Shown: positions 17,030 through 25,820 of the stretch, in pieces
Layout of the letters: every line of letters starts with the position of its first letter
Position numbering within the stretch: the first letter of the stretch is position 1
Assembly (NCBI RefSeq): GCF_018967845.1
Contig: NZ_JAHLZZ010000001.1
Span: 2,356,001 to 2,420,000 of the forward strand
DNA: 64,000 nt
Origin: Hymenobacter siberiensis
Lineage (GTDB): Bacteria; Bacteroidota; Bacteroidia; Cytophagales; Hymenobacteraceae
Reading direction: 5' to 3'
Made by a program: the position numbers and the translations under genes
The notes under the pieces: model-generated
What the model saw: the letters and a program-made list of their open reading frames with translations, nothing else
Told to the model about the DNA's origin: nothing
The model's database searches: none

Positions 17030-17191
17030 GAAGCTGTTTAGGAATTCCAACAATACCAGACCGTCATTCCGAGCGCAGCCGAGGAATCTCGCTCGAGGTG
17101 GCTTGGGTATCGTTCACCGATTCACGCGAGATTCCTCGGCTGCGCTCGGAATGACGGTCTTGCTATTTTCGGGTACTTCCTAAACAGCTTC
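17030..17191. repeat. Nested palindromic element with perfect 35-bp inner arms
   Basis: Inner arms 17058-17092 and 17126-17160 are exact reverse complements (35 bp) around a 33-bp loop, core GAGCGCAGCCGAGGAATCTC. Outer arms GAAGCTGTTTAGGAA (17030-17044) and its complement (17177-17191) are also exact. The same CTGTTTAG outer arms recur around the element at 22582-22664. It is a TTCC variant of the GTCATGC family. Confidence 0.85.
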
Positions 17192-17200
17192 TATATCAAA

Positions 17201-17235
17201 AAAAACGCTCATAGCGCAAGCTATGGGCGTTTTTG
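17201..17235 (-). terminator. Rho-independent terminator of menB
   Basis: Stem ACGCTCATAGC (17205-17215) with GCTATGGGCGT (17220-17230), loop GCAA, flanked by A5 and T5. On the minus strand it follows the menB stop by about 30 bp. It is symmetrical and could also stop plus-strand transcription. Confidence 0.75.
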
Positions 17236-17266
17236 TCAGGCTGCGGGAACGCATGTCAGCCACCGG

Positions 17267-18091
17267 TTACGGAAATTTTGGAAATTTCGAAAAGTCGGGC
17301 TGGCGCTTCTCCATGAAGGCTTCGCGGCCTTCCTTGGCCTCGTCGCTGAGGTAGTAGAGCAGCGTGGCGTTGCCGGCCAGCTCCTGAATGCCGGCTTGGC
17401 CATCGAGCTCGGCGTTGAAGCTCGATTTGAGCATACGCAGCGAGAGCGGGCTTTTCTGAAGGATTTTGTGGCACCAGGCCACGGTGGTTTCTTCCAGCTT
17501 ATCGAGGGGTACCACTTTGTTCACGAGGCCCATATCGAGGGCTTCCTGGGCGTCGTACTGGTCGCAGAGAAACCAGATTTCGCGGGCCTTCTTCTGGCCC
17601 ACCACGCGGGCGAGGTAGGAAGCCCCGAAGCCGCCGTCGAACGAGCCCACGTTGGGGCCGGTCTGGCCGAAACGGGCGTTGTCGGCCGCAATGCTCAAAT
17701 CGCACACCACGTGCAGTACGTGGCCGCCGCCAATGGCCCAGCCCGCCACCATGGCAATGACCGGCTTGGGAATGGAGCGGATGATTTTCTGCAGTTCCAG
17801 CACGTTGAGGCGGGGCAGGGTGTCCTCGCCCACGTAGCCGCCGTGGCCGCGCACGCTCTGGTCGCCGCCCGAGCAGAAGGCTCGGCCGCCCTCGCCGGTG
17901 AGGATAATCACGCCGATATCGGTGCGGTCCTGGCACATGCGCATGGCCTCAATCATCTCCTGCACCGTGAGCGGCGTGAAGGCGTTGTGCACCTGCGGCC
18001 GGTTGATGCTGATTTTGGCGATGCCGCCAAACTGCGTGAAGAGAATTTCTTTGAACTCCTTAATCGGGGTCCAGCTAATGGGTTCACTCAT
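17267..18091 (-). CDS. menB: 1,4-Dihydroxy-2-naphthoyl-CoA synthase
   Basis: 274 aa, normal MenB length. Crotonase fold with the oxyanion-hole motifs [15 protein letters not shown] (about residues 72-86) and [20 protein letters not shown] (about 115-134), then [18 protein letters not shown], the MenB-specific SFDGG loop. It closes the naphthoquinol ring by converting o-succinylbenzoyl-CoA to DHNA-CoA. A palindromic repeat lies between it and menD, so the two may be separate transcripts. Confidence 0.96.
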   Translation of the reverse strand: MSEPISWTPIKEFKEILFTQFGGIAKISINRPQVHNAFTPLTVQEMIEAMRMCQDRTDIGVIILTGEGGRAFCSGGDQSVRGHGGYVGEDTLPRLNVLELQKIIRSIPKPVIAMVAGWAIGGGHVLHVVCDLSIAADNARFGQTGPNVGSFDGGFGASYLARVVGQKKAREIWFLCDQYDAQEALDMGLVNKVVPLDKLEETTVAWCHKILQKSPLSLRMLKSSFNAELDGQAGIQELAGNATLLYYLSDEAKEGREAFMEKRQPDFSKFPKFP

Positions 18092-18120
18092 GGGGAGAGA
18101 ATATTGGATGGAAAAGTACG

Positions 18121-18218
18121 GTCATGCAGAGCGCAGCGAAGCATCTTGCCCGCCGTCACTAATTCAATCGATTGGTTTACTTACTGCGGGCAAGATGCTT
18201 CGCTGCGCTCTGCATGAC
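18121..18218. repeat. GTCATGC-family palindromic element
   Basis: Perfect 33-bp arms at 18121-18153 and 18186-18218 (outer part GTCATGCAGAGCGCAGCGAA) around a loop containing AATCGATTGGTTTAC. The loop sequence is shared with the copy at 29202-29303, so the whole unit, not just the arms, is repeated. Confidence 0.9.
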
Positions 18219-18235
18219 GTTCAGTTGGTTAATAT

Positions 18236-19960
18236 TTAGGCAAAAGCAGCTTTCACCGCCGCTCGGTATTCCTCAAAAAACGCCGCGTTGGTCTTCGAGT
18301 CGGTGAAGACTTCCAGAATGGCCGCGCCGGTTTCGGCTGCAAAGAAAACCGGTAGCGCGGCTTCTAGTTCTTCAAACGATGAAACCGGGAAGTAGCGTAG
18401 GTTAAAATCCTTGGCCGTATTCTCGGCCGTGAGGGCCTGGCGCGTTTCAAAAAACTCCTCCAACTCTGGCTGCTGGCGCGGCCCATCGATGATACGGAAG
18501 ATGCCGCCGCCGTGGTTGTTGAACAGCACCACCCGCAGGTTGGGCGTGGGGTAATTGTGCCAAAAGGCGTTGCGGTCATAGAAAAATGCCACGTCGCCGG
18601 TCAGCAGCACTACCGGCCGCTCCGGCTGGGCCAGGGCCGCGCCCACGGCCGTGGAATTGCAGCCATCGATGCCGCTGGTGCCCCGGTTGGCAAAAACTTC
18701 AATTTGCCGGCCTTGCGGGATGCCGAGGATGTTGGCGTAGCGCACGGCCATACTGTTTGCCAGGTGCAGAGCCGTGGTTTCGGGCAGCGCCGCCAGCGCG
18801 TGGCGGAAGGCTGAAAATTCGTTGAAGGGCTGGGTTTCGTCCGTAAAAAAACTGTTGATGAATTCGGAAGACTGCTGATTTGCACGACGCCAAATCTTGC
18901 CATACGGCATGGCTTGCACGCGCAATTCCTTGGAGAATTCGTGCGCGAAATCGCTCAAAAAAATAAATGGACTGGTGCGAACAACTTTTGTTAGGGAGCG
19001 AAATACGTCGGCTACCTGACCGCCATACGGCTGAAGATGCCATTGCTGCTCCGCTGGATATTTACGCAGATATAATTTCAGCGATTTTGATATCAACGAC
19101 TTCCCTAAAGTAATTAGCAGGCCTGGACGTAATGATTCCCGAAATTCCTCATTAGCACTGCTAAGAAAAATATCCTGCGACAAGACGGTCGGGATGTTTG
19201 CCGAGAGGTTGCTAATAGAATCTGCAACTACAATAGCTCCAGACTGATGCGCAAAATGCTTAAGGGCTTCAGCCAGCGAAGAGTCGCTGATATGCTGGCC
19301 AACGACAACCAGAATGCGGTTTAAAAGGTCATTGTAAGGCGGCGCTGTATGAGCCTCCGCATAAAATGTATTGGAAGGCACATCTGCATCATCCCGAATA
19401 ATCTTCACATCCTGCTCATACTGAATTTCCTCGCCCGCCTTCGGATAAAATGGTTCGCGCAACGGCACGTTCACCTGTACCGGGCCAGCGGGCGCGGCCT
19501 GCGCCAGATTAATGGCCTCGTTCACAATGCGCGCTGAATACCACTTGGCATCGGGATGCGCGGTTTCTACCGGAAACTCGAACGCGCCCTTGGCGTGCGC
19601 GCCGTATAAATTATGCTGCCGGATGGTCTGCCCATCGAGCTGGTCAATCCATTCCGGCGGCCGGTCGGCGGTAAAAATCACCAGCGGAATCTGCTGGAAA
19701 AAGGCTTCGGCCACGGCCGGCGCGTAGTTCAGTCCTGCCGTTCCTGACGTGCACACCAGCGCCACCGCCCGCCGTTGCGCCTGCGCAATGCCCAGGCCGA
19801 TGAAGGCGGCGGCCCGCTCATCGGGCACCACGCGCACGTTCAAACCGGGGTGGCGGGCAAAGGCCAGCGTGAGCGGGGCCGAGCGCGAACCCGGCGACAA
19901 CACTACGTCGGTAATGCCGTGGCGGGCGCAGATTTCGGCGATGTTATAAACGGCCTGCAT
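18236..19960 (-). CDS. menD: 2-Succinyl-5-enolpyruvyl-6-hydroxy-3-cyclohexene-1-carboxylate synthase
   Basis: 574 aa thiamine-diphosphate enzyme of menaquinone synthesis. The N-terminal PYR domain has VVLSPGSRSAPLTLAF and VCTSGTAGLNYAPAVAEAF, and the C-terminal PP domain has NRGTSGIDGCNSTAVGAAL and LTGDVAFFYDRNAFW, the ThDP/Mg binding region. It condenses isochorismate with 2-oxoglutarate. Oddity: the middle third (about 18840-19400) is clearly richer in A/T than both ends, although the frame is intact. The menF gene follows upstream of it on the same strand. Confidence 0.96.
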   Translation of the reverse strand: MQAVYNIAEICARHGITDVVLSPGSRSAPLTLAFARHPGLNVRVVPDERAAAFIGLGIAQAQRRAVALVCTSGTAGLNYAPAVAEAFFQQIPLVIFTADRPPEWIDQLDGQTIRQHNLYGAHAKGAFEFPVETAHPDAKWYSARIVNEAINLAQAAPAGPVQVNVPLREPFYPKAGEEIQYEQDVKIIRDDADVPSNTFYAEAHTAPPYNDLLNRILVVVGQHISDSSLAEALKHFAHQSGAIVVADSISNLSANIPTVLSQDIFLSSANEEFRESLRPGLLITLGKSLISKSLKLYLRKYPAEQQWHLQPYGGQVADVFRSLTKVVRTSPFIFLSDFAHEFSKELRVQAMPYGKIWRRANQQSSEFINSFFTDETQPFNEFSAFRHALAALPETTALHLANSMAVRYANILGIPQGRQIEVFANRGTSGIDGCNSTAVGAALAQPERPVVLLTGDVAFFYDRNAFWHNYPTPNLRVVLFNNHGGGIFRIIDGPRQQPELEEFFETRQALTAENTAKDFNLRYFPVSSFEELEAALPVFFAAETGAAILEVFTDSKTNAAFFEEYRAAVKAAFA

Positions 19961-19970
19961 GATGGAATTA

Positions 19971-20075
19971 AAAATTAAAAATGAAGAATTAAAAGTTGAG
20001 TTGAATATGTGAAATGGGCCTTTTCAACGGGTAATAAACACGGCCATTTTTAATTCTCAGTTTTTAATTCAAAAT
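19971..20075. repeat. AT-rich inverted repeat between menF and menD
   Basis: GAATTAAAAAT on the left and ATTTTTAATTC on the right bound a roughly 100-bp gap, with further AATTAAAA words inside. It resembles the GTTAAGAGTTAAAAG arms at 1100-1308 in kind. The right arm runs into the menF 3' end. Confidence 0.5.
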
Positions 20076-21299
20076 AGCGCCCACGGTTTGCATCTTCATC
20101 TCCGTCTCCTGCCATTCGCGCGCCGGGTCCGAGTCGACGGTGAGGCCGGTGCCGGCGTAGAGGATGACCTCGGTGGCGCGCACCTGCAGGCAGCGCAGGT
20201 TCACGAAGAGGCGGGCGATGCCGGGCGCGGCCACGTTCACCGGACCCAGAAAGCCGCTGTAGTAGGCGCGGTCGTAGCCCTCGTGGCGGCGCAGGAAATC
20301 GAGCGCGGCCGTTTTGGGCATGCCGCCCACGGCCGAAGTCGGGTGCAGCAGGCGCAGCATGTCGGTGCCCAGCGCGGCGGCGTTGGGCACGTTTTGCAGG
20401 TCGACTTCAAAGTCGGTGCGCAGGTGCAGGAGCTGGCCGGCCGCCACGGTGCGGGGGCCGGTTTCGTGGTACTCGCGCAGCCGCAGCTGCTTGAAGCAGC
20501 TCACGATGTAGCGGGCCACCAGGGCCTGCTCCTCAATCTCCTTCTGCCGCCAGATGGCATCCTGGGGCCGCGTGCCCGGCACCAGCGGCTGCGTGCCGGC
20601 TAGCGCCATGGTATGAAACTGCCCATCGGCCGTGACTTCGGCCAGCACTTCGGGCGAGGCCCCCAGCCAGGTGCCCACGCCCGGCACACTCACCAGCGAT
20701 ACAAACGCGCGCGGGTACTTCTCGCTCAGGTCGGCAAACGCGGTCAGCGGGTCGAAATCCGACGGCAGGGGGCGGCAGGCAGCGCGCGAGCTCACCACCT
20801 TCATCACTTCCCGGGCCTCGATGGCGGCCACGCCGCGCCGTACCAGGGCGGTGTATTCGGCTTCGGTGGCGGTGGGCGGCGCGGGCTGGGTGCCGTAGTG
20901 CCAGCCCAGCCCGGCCGGCGTAGGCAGCGCCAGCCAGGCCGTGAGGTTGGGCACCAGCGCGCGGGCGGCGGGGGCCACGGCCACGGCCTCGGGCTGGGCC
21001 AGGTCGTAGCGCACGTCGGCGGGTAGGAATAGGGCCGGGTTGTGGTCCGAGTCGCGGAAAGGAAAAAACGCAAAGCCGGCCGGCGCGTGGTCGTCCAGCG
21101 CCGGGGGCAGGCCGGTGTACGCGGCTTCGAGCGAGCGGGCTATCAGCAGCTGCGGCTGCGCGGCCCCGGGCTCGCGCCACAGCGCCAGCGGCCGGCCCGT
21201 GCGCAGCGCCCCGGCCACGAGGTGGCGCAGCCGGGCGGGCGCATCGAGGCCGACGGCGCTGGCCGGCCAAGGCAGCAGGCGGTAGTCGGGCCGCACCAT
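20064..21299 (-). CDS. menF: Isochorismate synthase
   Basis: 411 aa chorismate-binding enzyme. Conserved blocks: VMKVVSSRAACRPLP, GTWLGASPEVLAEV, FHTMALAGTQPL, KEIEEQALVARYIV, LLHPTSAVGGMPKTAALDFL and YYSGFLGPV, with the metal Glu in the EIEEQ block. It turns chorismate into isochorismate, the first menaquinone step, feeding menD next to it. An EntC-type role is possible by sequence, but the menD/menB context points to menaquinone. Its ATG directly follows the thioesterase stop. Confidence 0.93.
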   Translation of the reverse strand: MVRPDYRLLPWPASAVGLDAPARLRHLVAGALRTGRPLALWREPGAAQPQLLIARSLEAAYTGLPPALDDHAPAGFAFFPFRDSDHNPALFLPADVRYDLAQPEAVAVAPAARALVPNLTAWLALPTPAGLGWHYGTQPAPPTATEAEYTALVRRGVAAIEAREVMKVVSSRAACRPLPSDFDPLTAFADLSEKYPRAFVSLVSVPGVGTWLGASPEVLAEVTADGQFHTMALAGTQPLVPGTRPQDAIWRQKEIEEQALVARYIVSCFKQLRLREYHETGPRTVAAGQLLHLRTDFEVDLQNVPNAAALGTDMLRLLHPTSAVGGMPKTAALDFLRRHEGYDRAYYSGFLGPVNVAAPGIARLFVNLRCLQVRATEVILYAGTGLTVDSDPAREWQETEMKMQTVGAILN

Positions 21300-21737
21300 T
21301 TAGGGAGCTGGCTGGGGCTTGGGCGCGATGTCGACCACGGCCATGGTAATGCGGCTGATGCACACCAGCGCCCCTGTTTCTTCGTGCGTAATGCGGATTT
21401 CCCACACCTGCGTGCTGCGGCCGATGTGCACCGGCGTGGCGCGGCCGGTTACCCAGCCGTCGCGCACGCCCTTGAGATGGTTGGCGTTGATTTCCAGGCC
21501 CACGGCGGCCTGCTTGCTGCGGTCGGGCAGGCGCAGGGCGGCGGCAATGCTGCCCAGGGTTTCGGCAAAGGCCACTGACGCGCCGCCGTGCAGCAGGCCC
21601 ATGGGCTGGTGGGTGCGGCCATCCACGGGCATGCGGCCCTCAATGTAATCGTCGGTCACGGCCGTGATTTCCATGCCGAGGGCATCGGCCAGGGTGGGGC
21701 GGGAGGCCGTCCAGCGCTTTACTTCTTCCAGATTCAT
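21300..21737 (-). CDS. Hotdog-fold thioesterase, probable DHNA-CoA hydrolase
   Basis: 145 aa from the ATG at 21737 (a TTG at 21776 would add 13 residues of low-complexity sequence). PaaI/YbgC-type hotdog motif: HQPMGLLHGGASVAFAETLG, with catalytic residues expected in this HGG block, followed by VGLEINANHLKGVRDGWV. It abuts menF, so the likely job is hydrolysis of DHNA-CoA between menB and menA (MenI role). That role is inferred from position. Confidence 0.82.
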   Translation of the reverse strand: MNLEEVKRWTASRPTLADALGMEITAVTDDYIEGRMPVDGRTHQPMGLLHGGASVAFAETLGSIAAALRLPDRSKQAAVGLEINANHLKGVRDGWVTGRATPVHIGRSTQVWEIRITHEETGALVCISRITMAVVDIAPKPQPAP

Positions 21738-21797
21738 GGGGTGGGGCAGGGGAGCGGCCGTGGGAGCACCGCTCAACGGTGAATATTAAAGAATAAA

Positions 21798-21851
21798 GGT
21801 CAACAATTGGGGTTTAAACTCCGTACTTTGAGGAATTGTTGACCAATTGTT
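21798..21851. promoter_or_regulatory. Operator-like inverted repeat at the histidine-phosphatase promoter
   Basis: GGTCAACAATTGG (21798-21810) is matched in reverse by GAATTGTTGACC (21833-21844, 11 of 12), and a third half-site CCAATTGTT follows at 21843-21851. A TACTTTG box sits between the first two, where a repressor would block polymerase. Confidence 0.4.
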
Positions 21852-22494
21852 ACGCAAAACTACCGCGAAAGTGAAGCCCCGGACCATCTTCCTTCTGCGC
21901 CACGGCCAGACCGATTTCAACGTGCGCGGCATTGTGCAGGGCAGCGGCGTCGATTCGAGCCTAAACGACACCGGCCGCCGCCAGGCGGCGCAGTTCTTCG
22001 CGGCCTATGGCCACGTGCCGTTCAATAAGGTCTACACCTCCGCCCTGCGCCGCACGCAGGAGTCGGTGCAGCAGTTTCTCGACCTCGGCCTACCCCACGA
22101 AGCCCATTCGGGCCTCAACGAAATCAGCTGGGGCGTGCGCGAGGGCACCCGCATCACCATTGAAGAGGATGCCGAATACCGCCAGGTACTGGCCGGCTGG
22201 GAGACCGGCGACACCCACGCCCGGCTCACCGGCGGCGAAAGCCCCGAGGAAGTAGCCGCCCGCCAGCGCCCGTTTATTGAGCTGCTCAAGACGCGGGACT
22301 ACGAAGAAACGGTGCTCGTCTGCATGCACGGCCGGGCCATGCGCGTCATGCTCTGCCAGCTGCTCAACTACCCGCTCAGCCACATGCAAGGCTTCGAGCA
22401 CAGCAATTTATGCTTGTATAAGCTGGAGTTTACGGGTACGGTGTTCACTGTCAAGAACTTTCTCGACGTGTCGCATCTGCAGGAACCGGGCTGA
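21847..22494 (+). CDS. Histidine phosphatase family protein (phosphoglycerate-mutase-like)
   Basis: 215 aa from a TTG at 21847; a GTG at 21871 is an alternative start that would clear the operator-like half-site. The catalytic RHG motif is in IFLLRHGQTDFNVRG, followed by YTSALRRTQES and, near the C-terminus, VLVCMHGRAMRVMLCQLL with the second His. It should dephosphorylate a small phospho-metabolite through a phospho-His intermediate. The substrate is not predictable from sequence. Being next to the menaquinone genes, on the opposite strand, does not imply a shared pathway. Confidence 0.88.
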   Translation: MLRKTTAKVKPRTIFLLRHGQTDFNVRGIVQGSGVDSSLNDTGRRQAAQFFAAYGHVPFNKVYTSALRRTQESVQQFLDLGLPHEAHSGLNEISWGVREGTRITIEEDAEYRQVLAGWETGDTHARLTGGESPEEVAARQRPFIELLKTRDYEETVLVCMHGRAMRVMLCQLLNYPLSHMQGFEHSNLCLYKLEFTGTVFTVKNFLDVSHLQEPG

Positions 22495-22581
22495 TTTCGA
22501 CGGCGCTCAGCATGACCGTCATTCTGGCCTTGTCAAAATGACTTACTGCCTTATTGTGGGCAAGTCCTTATATTCTCCGGA

Positions 22582-22664
22582 GTTGTTTAGAAAGTCACAA
22601 AAGGTACTCAAACGGTCATGCAGAGCGCAGCGAAGCATGACCGTTTGGGGATTTTCTAAACAGC
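22582..22664. repeat. Short palindromic element with CTGTTTAG outer arms
   Basis: Inner arms CAAACGGTCATGC (22609-22621) and its complement (22635-22647) are exact. Outer arms GTTGTTTAGAAA (22582-22593) and TTTCTAAACAGC (22653-22664) differ at one base. The centre is GAGCGCAGCGAA, as in the long GTCATGC elements, so this is a collapsed or minimal form. Confidence 0.75.
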
Positions 22665-22703
22665 TTCCCCGATAATAACGTTGCCCCCGCCAACTTTTCC
22701 GGC

Positions 22704-22711
22704 TAATTTTG
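22704..22711 (+). promoter_or_regulatory. -7 box of the pyruvate dehydrogenase E2 gene
   Basis: TAATTTTG fits TAnnTTTG, with a TTG 20 bp upstream (22681-22683) at the right distance for the -33 element. The ATG is at 22742. Confidence 0.5.
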
Positions 22712-22741
22712 GCCTTCTCAACTCTAGCGCTTTTATATCCG

Positions 22742-24598
22742 ATGGCCGAAATCATAAAAATGCCCAAAATGAGCGACACGATGACCGAAGGGACCATCGC
22801 GGCCTGGCTCAAAAAAGTGGGCGATAAAGTTAAATCCGGGGACATCCTGGCCGAAGTCGAAACCGACAAAGCCACCATGGAGCTGGAAAATTATGAAGAC
22901 GGCACCCTGCTCTACATCGGGCCGAAAGAGAAGGATTCCGTACCGGTTGATGGCATTCTGGCCATTGTGGGCAAGGAAGGTGAAGACATTTCGGGCCTGC
23001 TGAACGGCCAGAGCGGCGGCGCTGTCCCGGCCGCCGAAGCTCCTGTTCCCGAGCCCGCCGCCCCCGCCGCCGAAGCCCCCAAGGCTCCGGAAGCTGCGCC
23101 TGCTCCGGCACCAGTGGCTGCCGCTCCGGCCGCGCCCGCCAATGGAAAGAAAGCCACCGTGGTACGCATGCCCAAGATGAGCGACACGATGACCGAAGGC
23201 ACCATTGCGGCCTGGTTGAAAAACGTGGGCGACAAAGTGAAATCGGGGGATATCCTGGCCGAAGTCGAAACCGACAAAGCCACCATGGAGTTGGAAAACT
23301 ACGAAGACGGCACCCTGCTCTACACCGGCCCCAAAGCCGGCGAAGCCGTGGAAGTTGATGGCATTTTGGCCATCATCGGCGAAGAAGGCGCTGATATTCA
23401 GGCCCTGCTCGGCGGTGGCGGTTCTGCCCCGGCACCGGCCCAAGCTGCTCCGGCTGCTGAAGCTCCGGCTGCTGAAGCACCGGCTGCTGAAGCACCGGCT
23501 GCTGAAGCACCGGCTGCTGAAGCACCGGCTGCTGAAGCACCGGCTGCTGAAGCACCGGCCCAAGCTGCTCCGGCTGCTGCACCTGCCGCCGCTCAACCAG
23601 CAACGAGCAACGAGCAAGCAGCAACGCCAAATGGCCGCATCCTGGCCTCGCCGCTGGCCAAAAGCATTGCCAAAGAAAAAGGCATCAACCTCTCGCAGGT
23701 AGTAGGCAGCGGCGATAACGGCCGCATTGTGCAGCGCGATGTGGAGAACTTCCAGCCTTCCGGCGCTGCTGCCGCTCCGGCTCCGCAAGCTGCTTCTGCG
23801 GCCATGCCGGCACCAGCCGTTGCGCCCCAGGCTGCTCCGGCACCCCAGGCTGCTCCGGCACCCCAGGCTGCTCCGGCACCCCAGGCTGCCCCCGCTGCCA
23901 GCGCCCCGGCCTCGACGGATACCTACACCGACACGCCCGTGTCGCAGATGCGCAAGGTAATTGCCAAGCGCCTGTCGGAGAGCTTGTTCACGGCCCCGCA
24001 TTTCTATCTCACGATGGAAATTAACATGGACAAGGCCATGGAAGTCCGCGTGAAGCTCAACGAGCTGTCGCCGGTGAAACTGAGCTTTAATGACTTGGTG
24101 CTGAAGTCGGCGGCCATTGCCCTGCGCTCGCACCCGGCCGTGAATTCCTCGTGGCTCGGCGACCGCATCCGCCAGAATAAAGTCATCAACATCGGCGTGG
24201 CCGTGGCCGTAGATGAAGGCCTGCTGGTGCCCGTGGTGCGCAACGCGGACCAGAAAGGCCTCGCCACCATTGCCACCGAGGTGAAGGAGCTGGCCGGCAA
24301 AGCCAAGAGCAAGAAGCTGCAGCCCGCCGAGTGGGAGGGCAGCACCTTCACCATCTCGAACCTGGGCATGTTCGGCATCGATGAGTTTACCGCCATCATC
24401 AACCCGCCCGATGCCTGCATTCTGGCCGTGGGCGGCATCAAGCAGACCGCCATTGTGAAGGATGGCGCGCTGGCCATCGGCAATATCATGAAAGTAACGC
24501 TGAGCTGCGACCACCGCGTGGTGGACGGCGCTACCGGTGCGGCCTTCCTGCAAACGCTGAAAAGCCTGCTCGAAGACCCCATGCGTCTGATGATTTGA
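22742..24598 (+). CDS. aceF: Dihydrolipoamide acetyltransferase (pyruvate dehydrogenase E2)
   Basis: 618 aa. Two nearly identical lipoyl domains (about 1-80 and 137-215) each carry ETDKATMELENYED with the lipoylated Lys at about 43 and 179. Then comes an Ala/Pro/Glu linker of repeated AEAPA units, an E3-binding domain (ILASPLAKSIAKEKGI, about 300-335), a second linker of QAAPAP units, and the catalytic domain with the acetyltransferase motif DHRVVDGATGA near residue 590. It transfers acetyl groups from lipoamide to CoA. The domain layout is standard; the linker DNA is a 15-bp tandem repeat prone to length change. Confidence 0.96.
   Translation: MAEIIKMPKMSDTMTEGTIAAWLKKVGDKVKSGDILAEVETDKATMELENYEDGTLLYIGPKEKDSVPVDGILAIVGKEGEDISGLLNGQSGGAVPAAEAPVPEPAAPAAEAPKAPEAAPAPAPVAAAPAAPANGKKATVVRMPKMSDTMTEGTIAAWLKNVGDKVKSGDILAEVETDKATMELENYEDGTLLYTGPKAGEAVEVDGILAIIGEEGADIQALLGGGGSAPAPAQAAPAAEAPAAEAPAAEAPAAEAPAAEAPAAEAPAAEAPAQAAPAAAPAAAQPATSNEQAATPNGRILASPLAKSIAKEKGINLSQVVGSGDNGRIVQRDVENFQPSGAAAAPAPQAASAAMPAPAVAPQAAPAPQAAPAPQAAPAPQAAPAASAPASTDTYTDTPVSQMRKVIAKRLSESLFTAPHFYLTMEINMDKAMEVRVKLNELSPVKLSFNDLVLKSAAIALRSHPAVNSSWLGDRIRQNKVINIGVAVAVDEGLLVPVVRNADQKGLATIATEVKELAGKAKSKKLQPAEWEGSTFTISNLGMFGIDEFTAIINPPDACILAVGGIKQTAIVKDGALAIGNIMKVTLSCDHRVVDGATGAAFLQTLKSLLEDPMRLMI
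23456..23562 (+). repeat. 15-bp tandem repeats encoding the E2 linker
   Basis: About seven tandem copies of GCTGAAGCACCGGCT-type units encode AEAPA repeats in the flexible arm of the E2 protein. A second, shorter array (GCTCCGGCACCCCAG units, QAAPAP) lies at about 23830-23890. Both keep the frame when copy number changes. Confidence 0.85.
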
Positions 24599-24620
24599 GG
24601 CGGCTAAAAACTGAAACTAA

Positions 24621-24650
24621 AAAACCAGCCCGGTAGGGCTGGTTTTTTTT
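24621..24650 (+). terminator. Rho-independent terminator of the E2 gene
   Basis: AAACCAGCCC and GGGCTGGTTT form a stem over a short GGTA-type loop, followed by T8. It starts about 22 bp after the E2 stop codon. Confidence 0.88.
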
Positions 24651-25811
24651 ATGCGCCATGCACTAGCTTGCAGGCAGTAAAATACGGTTTTTCAAAGTAT
24701 CGTATTCACTAAAAAAAAGCCTGCGTCACTTTCCTCACCTACCGAATTTTGTATGAAACCAACCCATTTACTCCCAATTATTTGCCTGGCCAGCACTGCC
24801 GCCTGGGGCCAGGCGGCTACCACCCTCACCGGCCAGGTTAAGGATGCTGCCGGGCAGCCGGTTATCGGGGCCTCCATTGTGGAGAAGGGCACCAACAACG
24901 GCACTTCTACCGATGCCAACGGCCGCTTCACGCTGCGGGCCCGCACGGCCGTCCCGAGGCTGATTATCAGCTCGCTGGGCTACACCAATCAGGAGGTGGC
25001 CGGTACCAGCGGCCTGAGCGTGACGCTGGCCGAGAACAGCACCAGCCTCGACGCGGTGCAGGTGGTGGGCTCGCGCAGCCAGAACCGCTCCGTGACGGAC
25101 TCGCCCTCGCCGGTCGATATCATCGACGTGCGGGAGGTGACGGCCAAAACCGGCCAGCTCGACGTGAACCAGCTGCTGCAGTTCGTAGCGCCCTCCTTCA
25201 ACTCGAACCGCCAGACCGGGGCCGACGGGGCCGACCACGTAGACCCCGCCAGCCTGCGCGGCCTCGGCCCCGACCAGACCCTGGTGCTGGTGAACGGCAA
25301 GCGCTGGCATCAGTCGGCGCTGGTGAACCTGTTTGGCAGCCGGGGCCGGGGCAACACCGGCACCGACCTGAACACCATTCCGGCCGCCAGCATCGAGCGC
25401 ATCGAGATTCTGCGCGATGGGGCCTCGGCCCAGTACGGCTCCGATGCCATCGCGGGCGTTATCAACATCGTGCTGAAAACCAGTGTGAACGAGTTGACGG
25501 CTAACGCCAATTATGGCGCTTACACCGCCAAATACCGCTTCGACGACAAGACCTTCGACGGCGGCAACTTCAACGCCAACCTCAACTACGGGGTGAGCGT
25601 GGGCAAGGGCGGCTTCGTGAATGCGACTGTGGACTACAACCAGCGCCAGCACACCCAGCGCGCCAACGTGCCCGCCCCCGACGGCATTCAGCGCCGCCAG
25701 TACGGCGACCCGAAGGCCAACAACACGTCGGTTTACCTCAACAGCAAGCTCCCCATTAACGAGAATGTCTATGCGTATGCGTTTGGCGGGGTGAATTTCC
25801 GCAAGGGCGAG

Positions 25812-25820
25812 GCCTACGCC
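25812..25820. repeat. Target-site duplication, left copy
   Basis: GCCTACGCC directly before the element, repeated at 27021-27029 directly after it. Nine bases is a normal duplication length for IS4-family transposition. Confidence 0.92.

Noticed and set aside
22733..24553. 606-codon open frame on the minus strand across the E2 gene
   Set aside because: It is the complement of the pyruvate dehydrogenase E2 gene; Ala/Pro repeats of high-GC DNA keep the opposite frame open. Its product is low-complexity with no family features.
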